DNA of 34,754 nucleotides from Mycobacterium sp. 852002-50816_SCH5313054-b. GTDB lineage: Bacteria; Actinomycetota; Actinomycetes; Mycobacteriales; Mycobacteriaceae. The stretch is from contig NZ_LZIC01000064.1 of NCBI RefSeq assembly GCF_001667185.1, positions 1 to 34,754 on the forward strand, written 5' to 3'. Below the pieces are notes generated by a model. It worked only from the letters and a program-made list of their open reading frames with translations, made no database searches and was not told where the DNA came from. The translations under genes were made by a program, and so were the position numbers. Below are positions 1 to 8,610 of the stretch, piece after piece (within the stretch, counting starts at the first letter, position 1; every line of letters begins with the position of its first letter).

Positions 1-3000
1 TCTCCAGCGACCCGACGCCCAGATCCTCCAGAGTGCTATCGAGGGGAACCGCCCCGCGGCCCAACACCGCCGCGACGATCAACGCGACCTTTTCGACGGT
101 GCCGCGGTTACCGTTTGGCGACGCCGGCAGCTGCGCTGGTTCGGCGGCTACCGCCGCGGCAAGGGCGCGTCGATCGGCCTTGCCGTTGCCGGTCAACGGA
201 ATCGAATCGACGAAATGAAAGCGTCCGGGAAGCATGTGGGTGGGCAGTTGCGTGCGCAGGTAGGCATCCAACGCGCTGGATTCGGCAGCGGTCGGGTCGA
301 TGGAGACGACGTGAGCCACCAGCCGACGCCGACCGTGACCGTGATTGTCGGCGGTGACGACACAGGACTGTACGTCGGGGTGCCGACAAAGGACCGCCTC
401 GATCTCGCGGGACTCCACGCGGCGGCCGTCAATTTGGATCTGCCCGTCGAAACGGCCCACGAACTCGATGTTGCCATCGGGCAACCAACGACCGAAGTCC
501 CCGGTGCGGCAAAGCGTTTCATTGGTCTGCGGGTGGCGGACGAATTTGGCGGCGGTGAGCTGCGGGTCGCCGAGGTACCCGGAGGACGTTCCGGCACCGG
601 CGCTGCACAGTTCGCCGACTACCCAGTCGGGGCGGTCGCGAAGGGCTTCGTCCATCACGTAGTAGTGAGTGTTAGCGATCGGGGTGCCGTAGGGGATACT
701 TGTGCGGCCCGGCGACTCCTCGCCGATCCGGTATCTGATGTTCCACAGCGTTGTTTCGGTGGGCCCGCCGACACTGACTATTTCGGCCTTGGTCGCCCGG
801 CGCCGGACCCGAGCGGGTAGATCGATCGGGATCCAGTCTCCGCCGAGGAATACCAGCCGCAGCGATTCGGGAAGGGCATCGTCGACGGCGTCGGCGCGCT
901 CGATGAGCATCTGCATAGTCGCCGGGACTGAATTCCAGATGCTGACCCGGTGACGGGTTACCAGATCGATCCACGCCGCGGGCTCACGGCGAAACCCCGG
1001 GGGCACGATGACGATCGCGCCGCCGGCCGCGAACAGGCCGAAGATGTCGTAAGCCGACATGTCATGGTGCAAGTCGGTGACGGCCAACACCCGATCATCG
1101 TCTCCGATCCCAAAAGTGCGATTGGTATCCAGTACCGCGTTGACCAACCCGCGGTGGTGAATTCGAACTCCTTTGGGTGTGCCCGTGGAGCCCGACGTGT
1201 AAAGCAGGCAACACAGGTCATCCGGCGAGAACCTCGACGAGGAGGGTGCTGCGGGCATCGCGGCCAGGTCCATGGCGTCCACCGCGACGATCCGTGGACC
1301 AGCCGGCCATGCGATGCGTTGGTGCAGCCGGCCCTGGGTCAGCACCACGGTGGCGCGGCAGTCGCGGAGCAGCAGCGCCAGCCGCGCAGCCGGGACCTCC
1401 GGTGAAAGCGGAACGTAGCCCGCGCCGCACATCAAAATGGCTAGTATGGAAACTGCTTGTTCCCAGCCCTTTTCGGTCACAACGGCGACTAGGTCGCCGG
1501 GTTGGGTGCCCTGGGCCTGAAGCCAACCCGCTAACGCCGATGCTTTGTGATTGACATCGCCGTAGGTAAACGATCGGGCTCCGCAGATCACTGCCACGCG
1601 GTCAGGGTCGCGCTGGCATTGCCGCGTGAACAGATCCTCGATTCTTAGGTCTGGAATCGGAATCGTTGTCGAGTTGATCTGACTCCGAAGGCGTCGTTGC
1701 CGGTCTGGGACCAGGTTGAACTGTTTGGTTCGGTTCCATGTCGACTCATCGACGGCCAACTGATCCAGCAGGTTCTGATAGGCGGCGAACATGTCCTCGA
1801 CGACGCCTGGCGCAAAGAAGTCATCCACCGCGTCCCAATGAAACGCGAGCCCGCCATCGCGCAGAAATGACTGGTTGTCAAGACAAACCTGCGGCGTCTG
1901 CGATACGCCGCAGATCGGCTCTCCCAGCCAATCGAAGACCGACAGCTCGCGAAGGACGGGCGTAAACACCACTGGCACTTTCGCCTCGGCCGGTGAAATC
2001 GCTTTGTTGCGAGCGAACTCCCGGAGCACCTGTATCCCCCCGACTTCCCTATGGTCGAGGTCGTCGAACAGTTGGTCGCGTAGCCGCTGGGTGCGTTGGG
2101 CGAACGACCCCGACGGCGACCAATCGATGCCGGCGGGCATGAAGTCTGAGAACGGACCGATGAGGTTCTCACTCCCGGCACCTGGAAGTCCTTGTCGCAT
2201 CGTGACGCTGACGGTGAAGCGTGGGTCTTCCGCCCAGGTGGCCAGGACTTCCGCGTAGGCGCCCAGCAACGCCGTCGACGGTGTGATCCCGGCTTTGGCC
2301 GCTAGCGCGGTGAATGATTGCCACTTGTCGCGAGTCAGCGAACCGCTGTGGCGGACGAACCGCGGCGAGGTGGACGTGTCCCGGTGTGGTGATGTCGGCA
2401 GGCACGGCGCGTAGGGTAGGTCCGCGACCCGGTCTCGCCAATACGACAGTGCCCGTTGGTATCGAGGCGAGTCCCTCAGCGCGGCGCGGGCCTCGATGGG
2501 CGCCCGGTAACCAGCCTCGGGTGGCAGCTCGGCGTTGGGATCACGGTAGAGCCGCCCCCACTCCTCGACGATCACTAACAGCGAAGCTGCATCGATGGCC
2601 AGTAGGTCGGCGCTGAGTTGCACACGCAGAACGTCGCCGTCAAGACGGTGGGCACGCACCTCAAACATCGGCCAGTTATCAAGCGGAAAAACGTGGTGGG
2701 ACAGTTCCCTTCGTGACGCTTCGAGCGCGGTGGCCAACTCGACCGCTGTGAGCCCTCGTAAGTCCCGCACCGCGAGATACCAGGGCGGACAACGGCGTTC
2801 GACCCGCTGGGTCGCGTGCGAGGACACCACCACCCGGAGCGCATCGTGATGGCCGATGAGGCGGCGCCAGGCCGACTCCATCCGGGCGGTGTCCAATCCA
2901 TGGCCCTCAAGTTCGAGGTACACGTGGGCTCCGACATTACCCAGTTCGAAGTCGCTGCTACGACCGAGGCAGTAGGCCTCCTGCAGGTCAGTCAACGCAA

Positions 3001-5062
3001 AGTCGGCAGCTTCCGCATCGGCGGCCACCGTCACCGGCTCGACGTTGTCATGGTTGGGGATCGCGAGCTGTCGACTGAGCTCTCGCACGCTGGACTCGCC
3101 GAGCAAGTCTCGCAGTGGAACCTCGATCGCGTTGCTGAGTAGCAGAGTCTCCTTGATCTGTAGTGCCCGCAGGGAATCAAGTCCGAGCCTGTTGAGCGGG
3201 ATATCGAGGTCGAGCAGGTCAGGGCGCATGGCCAGAGCGCCGGCGACCAGGTGCCGAAGTTCGCTGAGTACGGGCGGATCTTGCCCGTCGTCGGCGCGGT
3301 CGCGCGGGGCGGCCGCGCCGCCATCGCCGGCAGCGCCGTCCCGAGGGAGCAGGGCCTGTTCAGAGGACCAAACGATCGGTAGTTCGTTGGCCAGATACAT
3401 TGCGCGGCAGCGGCTGTGTTGAACTTTGCCGCTCGAAGTCTTCGGGATCGTGCGCGCCGGGATGAAGACGAGGCGGACCGGGTGCCCGCAGGTCTCGCCG
3501 ATGCTGCGGCCCACCGCGGCCGCCACATCTTCGGCCGTGTCAGGCTCGCTGATCTCGTTGACCAGCACGATAGACGGATCGTCCGGATCGCCCACGGTGA
3601 AGGCCGCGCCGCAGCCGGGCCTCAACCGCCGGTCGGCCGCTTGGGCTGACCATTCGATGTCGTGGGGATAGAGGTTGCGACCGCGGACGATGAGAACGTC
3701 TTTGAGGCGCCCGGTCACGTACAGCTGTCCGCCGAGCAGGAACCCGAGATCTCCGGTCCGAAGGAACGGGCCCGACCCATCGTCGAGATGGGTGTGGAAG
3801 ATGGATCGGGTCTCTTCGGGCCGTCCCCAATAGCCGCGTGTGACGTTGGGTCCGTTGACCCAGATCTCTCCGACCTGGCCGTCGGTGCGTTCACTGCAGG
3901 TCTCGGGATCGACGATTGCGACTCGCTCGCCCGGCCGCGCGGTGCCGCACGACACCAGCGACACCGTGTCGGGGCCACGCTCAGGGGCGCGTACCGCTGC
4001 GCCTCGCTGCAGCGCGGACTCGCGGACGTGCAGTTCCTGCGGCTTGACGCGCGCCCGGGCGCCAGTGACCATCAGAGTGGTCTCTGCGAGGCCGTAGCAG
4101 GGATAAAACGACTCGGGCCGAAAACCGCACTGGGCGAACGTCTCGGCAAAACGCCTCAGCCCCGCGGCGCGGATCGGTTCCGCGGTCACGCAGGCGACGC
4201 GCCAGTCGCGCAGATCGAGCGTCTCCAGGTCTGCCGCGGTCGCCTTGCGGGCGGCCAGTTCGTATCCGAACGGCGGTGAACCGGAGCCGAATGCGTGATA
4301 GTCCGCGATCGCTTTGAGCCAGCGGATCGGCTTGGCCAGGAAATCCAGCGGTGACATCAGTACGCATTCACCGCCGTTGTAGAGGGTTTGGAACAGGCTG
4401 CCGATCAAACCCATGTCGTGATAGGCCGGAAGCCAGCTGACGATGGTGGGTTCCTCGGGGAGGCGCATCCCCGCCTTGAGCCACTGAAGGTTTGAAAGCA
4501 GATTGGCGTGTGTGACCATCACACCGCGGGGTACCCGTGTCGACCCAGAGGTGTACTGCAACATCGCCACCTGGCCGGGATCGGTGTGTCCGGGGCACCA
4601 CTCGGCTGCCTCGACGCCGGCACCGCCGCCGATGTCGAGGACCGCCGGTCGGGTGGCGTCGCCATCGCCGCGCAACAGGTCGGCCAGAGAGGCGTCGGTG
4701 AGCACGCATGATGGTTGCGAGTCGTCCACGACCCCCGCCAGCCGCAGGGCAGTAGCACCGTCCAGCGGGGGTGCGACGGGAACAGCGATCACCCCGGCGT
4801 ACACGCAGCCGAAGAATGCGACAAGGAAGTCCGCCCCCGGCGGGTAAACCAACACCGCCCGATCACCCGGGGCGGCGACCGAGGTGAGGCGACTCGCAAA
4901 ACTACGGGCCCTGAGATCAAGCTGCTCGTAGGTCAGACGGTCCTGCTCTTCCTCGCCATCGGCCAGGTATCGCAGGCACGGTTTGCCGGCGAGCCGGTTC
5001 GCGCGGACTTGCAGCAGCTCGACGAGTGTAGCTACTTGAGGCACCGCATCGACTACGGTCAT
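1..5062 (-). CDS. NRPS with N-terminal fatty acyl-AMP ligase: FAAL-ACP-Cy-A-PCP (C-terminus outside window)
   Basis: 1687 residues are visible and the frame stays open to the left edge. An N-terminal fatty acyl-AMP ligase (about 1-545) has YTSGSTRVPRG near 172 and SWLPAYHDMGLIG, both typical of FAALs. A carrier domain follows with its phosphopantetheine serine in LDSL near 630. A condensation-family domain (about 685-1130) starts LTDLQEAYCLGR and carries DLLAIDAAS near 819. That fits the DxxxxDxxS signature of heterocyclization domains, which replaces HHxxxDG. The adenylation domain (about 1140-1630) has LLYTSGSTGTPKG near 1287, DMSAYDIFG, GGPTETTLW and GNGKADRR. The next carrier is cut just after its serine, in LGVGSLE (S1685). 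The ATG at 5062 has an AAGGAG ribosome site 7 bases upstream. Predicted role: load a fatty acid, then condense and cyclize Cys, Ser or Thr into a thiazoline or oxazoline. Later modules and release domain lie outside the window. Confidence 0.93.
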   Translation of the reverse strand, partial: MTVVDAVPQVATLVELLQVRANRLAGKPCLRYLADGEEEQDRLTYEQLDLRARSFASRLTSVAAPGDRAVLVYPPGADFLVAFFGCVYAGVIAVPVAPPLDGATALRLAGVVDDSQPSCVLTDASLADLLRGDGDATRPAVLDIGGGAGVEAAEWCPGHTDPGQVAMLQYTSGSTRVPRGVMVTHANLLSNLQWLKAGMRLPEEPTIVSWLPAYHDMGLIGSLFQTLYNGGECVLMSPLDFLAKPIRWLKAIADYHAFGSGSPPFGYELAARKATAADLETLDLRDWRVACVTAEPIRAAGLRRFAETFAQCGFRPESFYPCYGLAETTLMVTGARARVKPQELHVRESALQRGAAVRAPERGPDTVSLVSCGTARPGERVAIVDPETCSERTDGQVGEIWVNGPNVTRGYWGRPEETRSIFHTHLDDGSGPFLRTGDLGFLLGGQLYVTGRLKDVLIVRGRNLYPHDIEWSAQAADRRLRPGCGAAFTVGDPDDPSIVLVNEISEPDTAEDVAAAVGRSIGETCGHPVRLVFIPARTIPKTSSGKVQHSRCRAMYLANELPIVWSSEQALLPRDGAAGDGGAAAPRDRADDGQDPPVLSELRHLVAGALAMRPDLLDLDIPLNRLGLDSLRALQIKETLLLSNAIEVPLRDLLGESSVRELSRQLAIPNHDNVEPVTVAADAEAADFALTDLQEAYCLGRSSDFELGNVGAHVYLELEGHGLDTARMESAWRRLIGHHDALRVVVSSHATQRVERRCPPWYLAVRDLRGLTAVELATALEASRRELSHHVFPLDNWPMFEVRAHRLDGDVLRVQLSADLLAIDAASLLVIVEEWGRLYRDPNAELPPEAGYRAPIEARAALRDSPRYQRALSYWRDRVADLPYAPCLPTSPHRDTSTSPRFVRHSGSLTRDKWQSFTALAAKAGITPSTALLGAYAEVLATWAEDPRFTVSVTMRQGLPGAGSENLIGPFSDFMPAGIDWSPSGSFAQRTQRLRDQLFDDLDHREVGGIQVLREFARNKAISPAEAKVPVVFTPVLRELSVFDWLGEPICGVSQTPQVCLDNQSFLRDGGLAFHWDAVDDFFAPGVVEDMFAAYQNLLDQLAVDESTWNRTKQFNLVPDRQRRLRSQINSTTIPIPDLRIEDLFTRQCQRDPDRVAVICGARSFTYGDVNHKASALAGWLQAQGTQPGDLVAVVTEKGWEQAVSILAILMCGAGYVPLSPEVPAARLALLLRDCRATVVLTQGRLHQRIAWPAGPRIVAVDAMDLAAMPAAPSSSRFSPDDLCCLLYTSGSTGTPKGVRIHHRGLVNAVLDTNRTFGIGDDDRVLAVTDLHHDMSAYDIFGLFAAGGAIVIVPPGFRREPAAWIDLVTRHRVSIWNSVPATMQMLIERADAVDDALPESLRLVFLGGDWIPIDLPARVRRRATKAEIVSVGGPTETTLWNIRYRIGEESPGRTSIPYGTPIANTHYYVMDEALRDRPDWVVGELCSAGAGTSSGYLGDPQLTAAKFVRHPQTNETLCRTGDFGRWLPDGNIEFVGRFDGQIQIDGRRVESREIEAVLCRHPDVQSCVVTADNHGHGRRRLVAHVVSIDPTAAESSALDAYLRTQLPTHMLPGRFHFVDSIPLTGNGKADRRALAAAVAAEPAQLPASPNGNRGTVEKVALIVAAVLGRGAVPLDSTLEDLGVGSLE

Positions 5063-5666
5063 CCACTATCTCCTTGTCCACTGGCGCCTTGGGTCTGTCC
5101 AACCCGGTATCAAATAGCCGTTTTTGTCGTCCGGACCGCCTCAGATGAACGCCGCACGTCCCTCCACGAGCCGCGCGGGACGGGTGCGGCGGCATATGGA
5201 GCGGCGACCGGAATTTCCTTGCAACAACGAATGCTGGTAATCGCCGGAGCAGCTGTCAACAGTCACCGGGCCGGCGACACAGCGCAGGCCCCGGCGACGC
5301 CGACGAGTTATCCCTGTGTTGCACAGCCAAATTGCGGCCGCTGTTGTCGCGGCAACGCTTCACACGCGCGGCGCCGTGCAACCGATGATTTGGCGCATTT
5401 GCACAGCCCTACGACCGGTGGGCACGTCTTCGCACAGCGACGACCCGAAGAGCGAGAGCGCGATTGCCGCGCTGAAATGCCCGCGGGAGCTCAGATTCGT
5501 CAATAGGAGGTGGACCGGCGTGTGACCACCGAGTGCTTCCTCGACCAATACCGCCACGAGATTTAAGCTGGCCCAGTCAGATTCACCCCGCGAGCCTCGT
5601 TGGGTGACGCGAAGATGACGCCTGTTCGCAGGGGCACTCAACGGGTTTGGAAGGAATGCGTTCGTC
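5063..5666. promoter_or_regulatory. Divergent intergenic region between NRPS and ACP operon
   Basis: This 604-bp region separates the minus-strand NRPS from the plus-strand ACP operon, so it should hold promoters for both directions. I saw no convincing sigma-A type -35/-10 pair. It contains a short leader-like ORF with a strong Shine-Dalgarno sequence (listed separately). TTGCACAGCC occurs at 5319-5328 and 5399-5408, with a related inverted copy, TTGCACGGC, at 5373-5381. These are possible regulator half-sites but are short. I see no RNA gene, and the long open frames crossing the region lack coding character. Confidence 0.6.
5522..5566 (+). CDS. Possible 14-residue leader peptide upstream of the ACP operon
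   Basis: A GTG-initiated frame encodes MTTECFLDQYRHEI and ends at TAA. AGGAGG lies at 5505-5510, which leaves an 11-base spacer. This is longer than ideal, but it is the best ribosome-binding sequence in the 604-bp intergenic region. The frame ends 100 bases before the ACP start. It could be a translated upstream ORF coupling translation to expression of the operon, a remnant of a lost gene, or chance. It has one Cys codon, which is not enough to claim cysteine attenuation. No family is recognised. Confidence 0.25.
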   Translation: MTTECFLDQYRHEI

Positions 5667-5936
5667 ATGAACATGATCACGATCGAAGAAGTCGCGGCGC
5701 TGGTGAAGCGAGCGATCCGAGGCAAACACGCCAACCAGATCGTCATCGATGAAAGCACCAATCTCGGTGACCTCGGTTTGTCGAGCCTGCAGATTGCCGA
5801 GATCGTTTTTTCGTTGGAGGACACTCGAGGGGTCGAGTTCGATCCCGCACGTGCCGCCGACGCCAAGACCGTCGGCCAGCTGATCGCAGTGGGCAACACC
5901 GCTTTACAGGAGCGGTCAGCCCAGGTAGCGCTTTAG
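5667..5936 (+). CDS. Stand-alone acyl carrier protein
   Basis: An 89-residue acidic protein of normal ACP length. The phosphopantetheine attachment site is S40 in LGLSSLQIAEI, where the usual Asp before the Ser is replaced by Ser. It should be converted to the holo form by a phosphopantetheinyl transferase encoded elsewhere and carry an acyl chain as a thioester. It is the first gene of a tight plus-strand operon whose next members are a desaturase and a second acyl-AMP ligase, so the simplest role is carrier for the chain activated by that ligase and modified while bound. An AAGGAA ribosome site lies about 12 bases before the ATG; ATG at 5673 is an alternative start. The partner assignment is inference. 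Confidence 0.85.
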   Translation: MNMITIEEVAALVKRAIRGKHANQIVIDESTNLGDLGLSSLQIAEIVFSLEDTRGVEFDPARAADAKTVGQLIAVGNTALQERSAQVAL

Positions 5937-5952
5937 ACGAAAGGAATTCGAC

Positions 5953-6942
5953 ATGGACGGACGGGAACACTACGGCTTTATTCTGCTCTCCTCGGTCTTA
6001 CCGCTCCTCGGCGTCGCTGTCGCGGCGGTGCTGTTGTGGAACCGCGGAATCGGGGTGTCGGACGTCGTCGCTTTCGTGATCATGTACGTGATCGCGGGTC
6101 TTGGTGTCTCGACGGGGTATCACCGTTTGCTGGCACATCGGTCCTTCAAGACGTACCGGCCGGTGAAAATCTTTTTGGCCTCCGCGGGCGCGATCGCCGG
6201 GCAAGGGCCCGCATTGACATGGACGGCCCACCACCGCCGCCATCACCGCTTGGCCGACAAGCCCGGGGACCCGCACAGCCCCTACGTCGGCCCGGAGCCG
6301 AGTATCCGCGGCGGCCTCAAGGGATTGTGGCATGCACATCTTGGCTGGTTGTTTGACACCGCCCTGGCCTCTGACCCGATCCGCTATTGCCCTGACCTGG
6401 CTCGGGACAAGGACATTCGCTTCATCTCGCGATACTTCACCGCCTTTGTCCTGTGGGGCGTCGTCATGCCCGGCTTAATCGGGTTCGCGATCGTCCACAC
6501 CTGGCAGGCGTTCGCAACGGCGGCGGTGTGGGGCGGGCTGGTGCGATTCTTCGTCGGCAATCACGTCACCTACGCGATCAACTCGATCGGCCACTACCTC
6601 GGGCGCCGCCGTTTCGAGACACCCGACGAATCCCGCAACGTTGGCTGGCTTTCGATTCTGTCGTTCGGCGAATCCTGGCACAACAATCACCACGCGTTCC
6701 CGAAGGCCGCCTTTCACGGGTTTCGTTGGTGGGAAATTGATCTGAGCGCCTTGGTCATTCGTGCGCTCGAAGCTGTGGGGCTGGCGTGGGATGTGGTTCG
6801 AATCTCGCCAGAACGCATTCAGCAGCGCGCCGACGGGCTCAGCCGAGTGGGCGGTGGCAGAACCGCGCCGTCCTCACCCCAGCGACCGCTCGCTGAACTG
6901 CGCTATGCCACAGCCGGCGCGGGGGTTGCCGATGTCGAATGA
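5953..6942 (+). CDS. Membrane acyl desaturase (Delta-9-like, three His boxes)
   Basis: This 329-residue protein has the three histidine boxes of integral-membrane di-iron acyl desaturases: HRLLAHRS, HRRHHR and HNNHHAFP, with hydrophobic segments between them. The family inserts a cis double bond into acyl-CoA or acyl-ACP using O2 and an electron donor. The ATG at 5953 follows AAAGGA at a good distance, 16 bases after the ACP stop. Because it lies between an ACP and a ligase, an ACP-bound acyl chain is the likely substrate. Together with the cyclopropane-synthase-like gene downstream it could make an unsaturated and then methyl-branched or cyclopropanated tail. The C-terminal 50 residues beyond the desaturase core are polar and look non-catalytic. 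The position of the double bond cannot be read from sequence. Confidence 0.88.
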   Translation: MDGREHYGFILLSSVLPLLGVAVAAVLLWNRGIGVSDVVAFVIMYVIAGLGVSTGYHRLLAHRSFKTYRPVKIFLASAGAIAGQGPALTWTAHHRRHHRLADKPGDPHSPYVGPEPSIRGGLKGLWHAHLGWLFDTALASDPIRYCPDLARDKDIRFISRYFTAFVLWGVVMPGLIGFAIVHTWQAFATAAVWGGLVRFFVGNHVTYAINSIGHYLGRRRFETPDESRNVGWLSILSFGESWHNNHHAFPKAAFHGFRWWEIDLSALVIRALEAVGLAWDVVRISPERIQQRADGLSRVGGGRTAPSSPQRPLAELRYATAGAGVADVE

Positions 6943-8590
6943 TTCGCGGCCTCGCGGGCTATGGGATCGGCTGACCGGGGCGGATTCACACCAGTCGTCG
7001 CTGCACTGCTGGACAGGAAGCAATTACGATGCGACACCCTGGTCGCAGGTGGTCCGCGACAGCGAGCACACAACCGCTGGCTTGCGCAGACTCGGTGTGC
7101 GGCCCGGGACACGTGTGGCCGCAGTGCTGACCAACGGTCCGCACGTTGTGCGGGGGCTGTTGGGTGTTTGGCTGGCGGGCGGCGCAATGGCTTCCCTACC
7201 GGCTCCGGCGCGGGGCATGGATGTCAATGAATACGCGGCGCAACTTCTTGCCATCTGCGATCAGCTCGATCCCGTGGTCGTGTTGATCGACGCGCCGACG
7301 CTGGCCGGCATCCCGCACACGTTGCAGAGCCGGTTGCGCTTCCGCACCTGGGAGTCGGTCATTGGCAGTGGGCGCATTGCACCTGAGCCGCCCGACGACG
7401 ACGCGTTGGCGTTCATCCAGTATTCGTCGGGCAGCACCGGCTTCCCCAAGGGCTGCATGCTGACGCCGAGCGCCATCGCCGCCCAAATCGACATCATCGC
7501 CGCCATGATCGATCCACGAGCGGGGCGCGACGTCGCGGTGACGTGGATGCCGTTGTCGCATGACATGGGGTTGTTCGGCACCTTGCTGACGACCTGGTGC
7601 AGTGACATCGAGTACTTCATGTCCACTCCACAACGCTTCGTCACAGCGCCAGGAGGCTGGTTTTCCGAACTCGCACAGTTCGGCGGAACATTGAGCGCCG
7701 GGACCAACACGAGCCTGTATCTGGCGGCCCGGTCGGCCGCGCGCTCGTCGAGGATGCCACGCGACGGGCTCAGCAAGATCCGCAACTGCATTATCGGTGC
7801 CGAGCGCATCGACTGGGCGACGTTGACGTATGCCACGGACTCGCTCAAGAAGTTCGGACTTCGGCCCGAGGCCTTCATGCCTGCCTATGGCCTGGCCGAG
7901 GCCACCTTGGCAGTGACCGCACTGCCGTCCGACGAGCGCCCGCGACGTCTCATCGTCGACGCCGGCTCGCTGGGCGCGCGCCAGCTGTGTGAAGCCGCCG
8001 CCGACGACCCGCTCGCCGTATCGATCGTGAGCACCGGACCGCCGTGTGTCGGTGTGTCCCTTCCGGGCGCCCGCGCCGATGCCGTCACCGAAGTCGCCGT
8101 TCGTTCACCGAGCCTTGCATCCGGCTACTGGGCCGACCCCTTGGCCACCGAACGCAAATTCCGCGACGGTACGGTGCGGACGGGAGACCTCGGGTTCGTA
8201 CGCGATAACGAGCTCTACCTCGTCGGGCGGGCAGACGACGTATTGTCGATCGCCGGCAGAAAGGTCTATGCCCACGAAGTCGAAAACTCGATAGAACGCG
8301 TCGAAGGACTGCGACGTGGCTGCTCGACGTTGATCTCGCGAACGGAGGGAGCCGCTCAGCGAATCTCGCTGTTCCTCGAGCCGCGTTGTGCCGCAGAGGA
8401 TTATCGACGAATCGCCGAGGCGGCGGCCTCGGCCGCCATGGCGAAAGCGGCGGTCGCGATTGACGAGTGCGTCATCCTGGATCGAGGAGCCCTCCCCAAA
8501 ACGCCGAGCGGCAAGATCCAGCGCCATCGCTGCCAATTGTTGTTCGAGACGGGTCAGCTGGAGCCACTGGCCACGGTGCGGTTCACCTGA
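6932..8590 (+). CDS. Fatty acyl-AMP ligase / long-chain acyl-CoA synthetase family (FadD-like)
   Basis: A stand-alone ANL-family adenylating enzyme of about 552 residues. It has YSSGSTGFPKG near 165, TWMPLSHDMGLFG near 204, PAYGLAEATLAVT, a TGDLGF motif and a C-terminal TPSGKIQRH with the catalytic Lys near 527. The SHDMGL and YGLAEATLAVT forms are typical of FAALs, which make acyl-adenylates and pass the acyl group to an ACP. A CoA ligase activity cannot be excluded. I chose ATG 6932 because it fits the beginning of the conserved domain and overlaps the desaturase stop by 11 bases, indicating translational coupling. ATG 6905 and 6761 are possible but would run far into the desaturase gene. 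Likely partner: the ACP at 5667-5936. It is the second FAAL of the cluster, the other being fused to the NRPS. Confidence 0.88.
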   Translation: MSNDSRPRGLWDRLTGADSHQSSLHCWTGSNYDATPWSQVVRDSEHTTAGLRRLGVRPGTRVAAVLTNGPHVVRGLLGVWLAGGAMASLPAPARGMDVNEYAAQLLAICDQLDPVVVLIDAPTLAGIPHTLQSRLRFRTWESVIGSGRIAPEPPDDDALAFIQYSSGSTGFPKGCMLTPSAIAAQIDIIAAMIDPRAGRDVAVTWMPLSHDMGLFGTLLTTWCSDIEYFMSTPQRFVTAPGGWFSELAQFGGTLSAGTNTSLYLAARSAARSSRMPRDGLSKIRNCIIGAERIDWATLTYATDSLKKFGLRPEAFMPAYGLAEATLAVTALPSDERPRRLIVDAGSLGARQLCEAAADDPLAVSIVSTGPPCVGVSLPGARADAVTEVAVRSPSLASGYWADPLATERKFRDGTVRTGDLGFVRDNELYLVGRADDVLSIAGRKVYAHEVENSIERVEGLRRGCSTLISRTEGAAQRISLFLEPRCAAEDYRRIAEAAASAAMAKAAVAIDECVILDRGALPKTPSGKIQRHRCQLLFETGQLEPLATVRFT

Positions 8591-8610
8591 ACACGATTGA
8601 CATTACGGAC

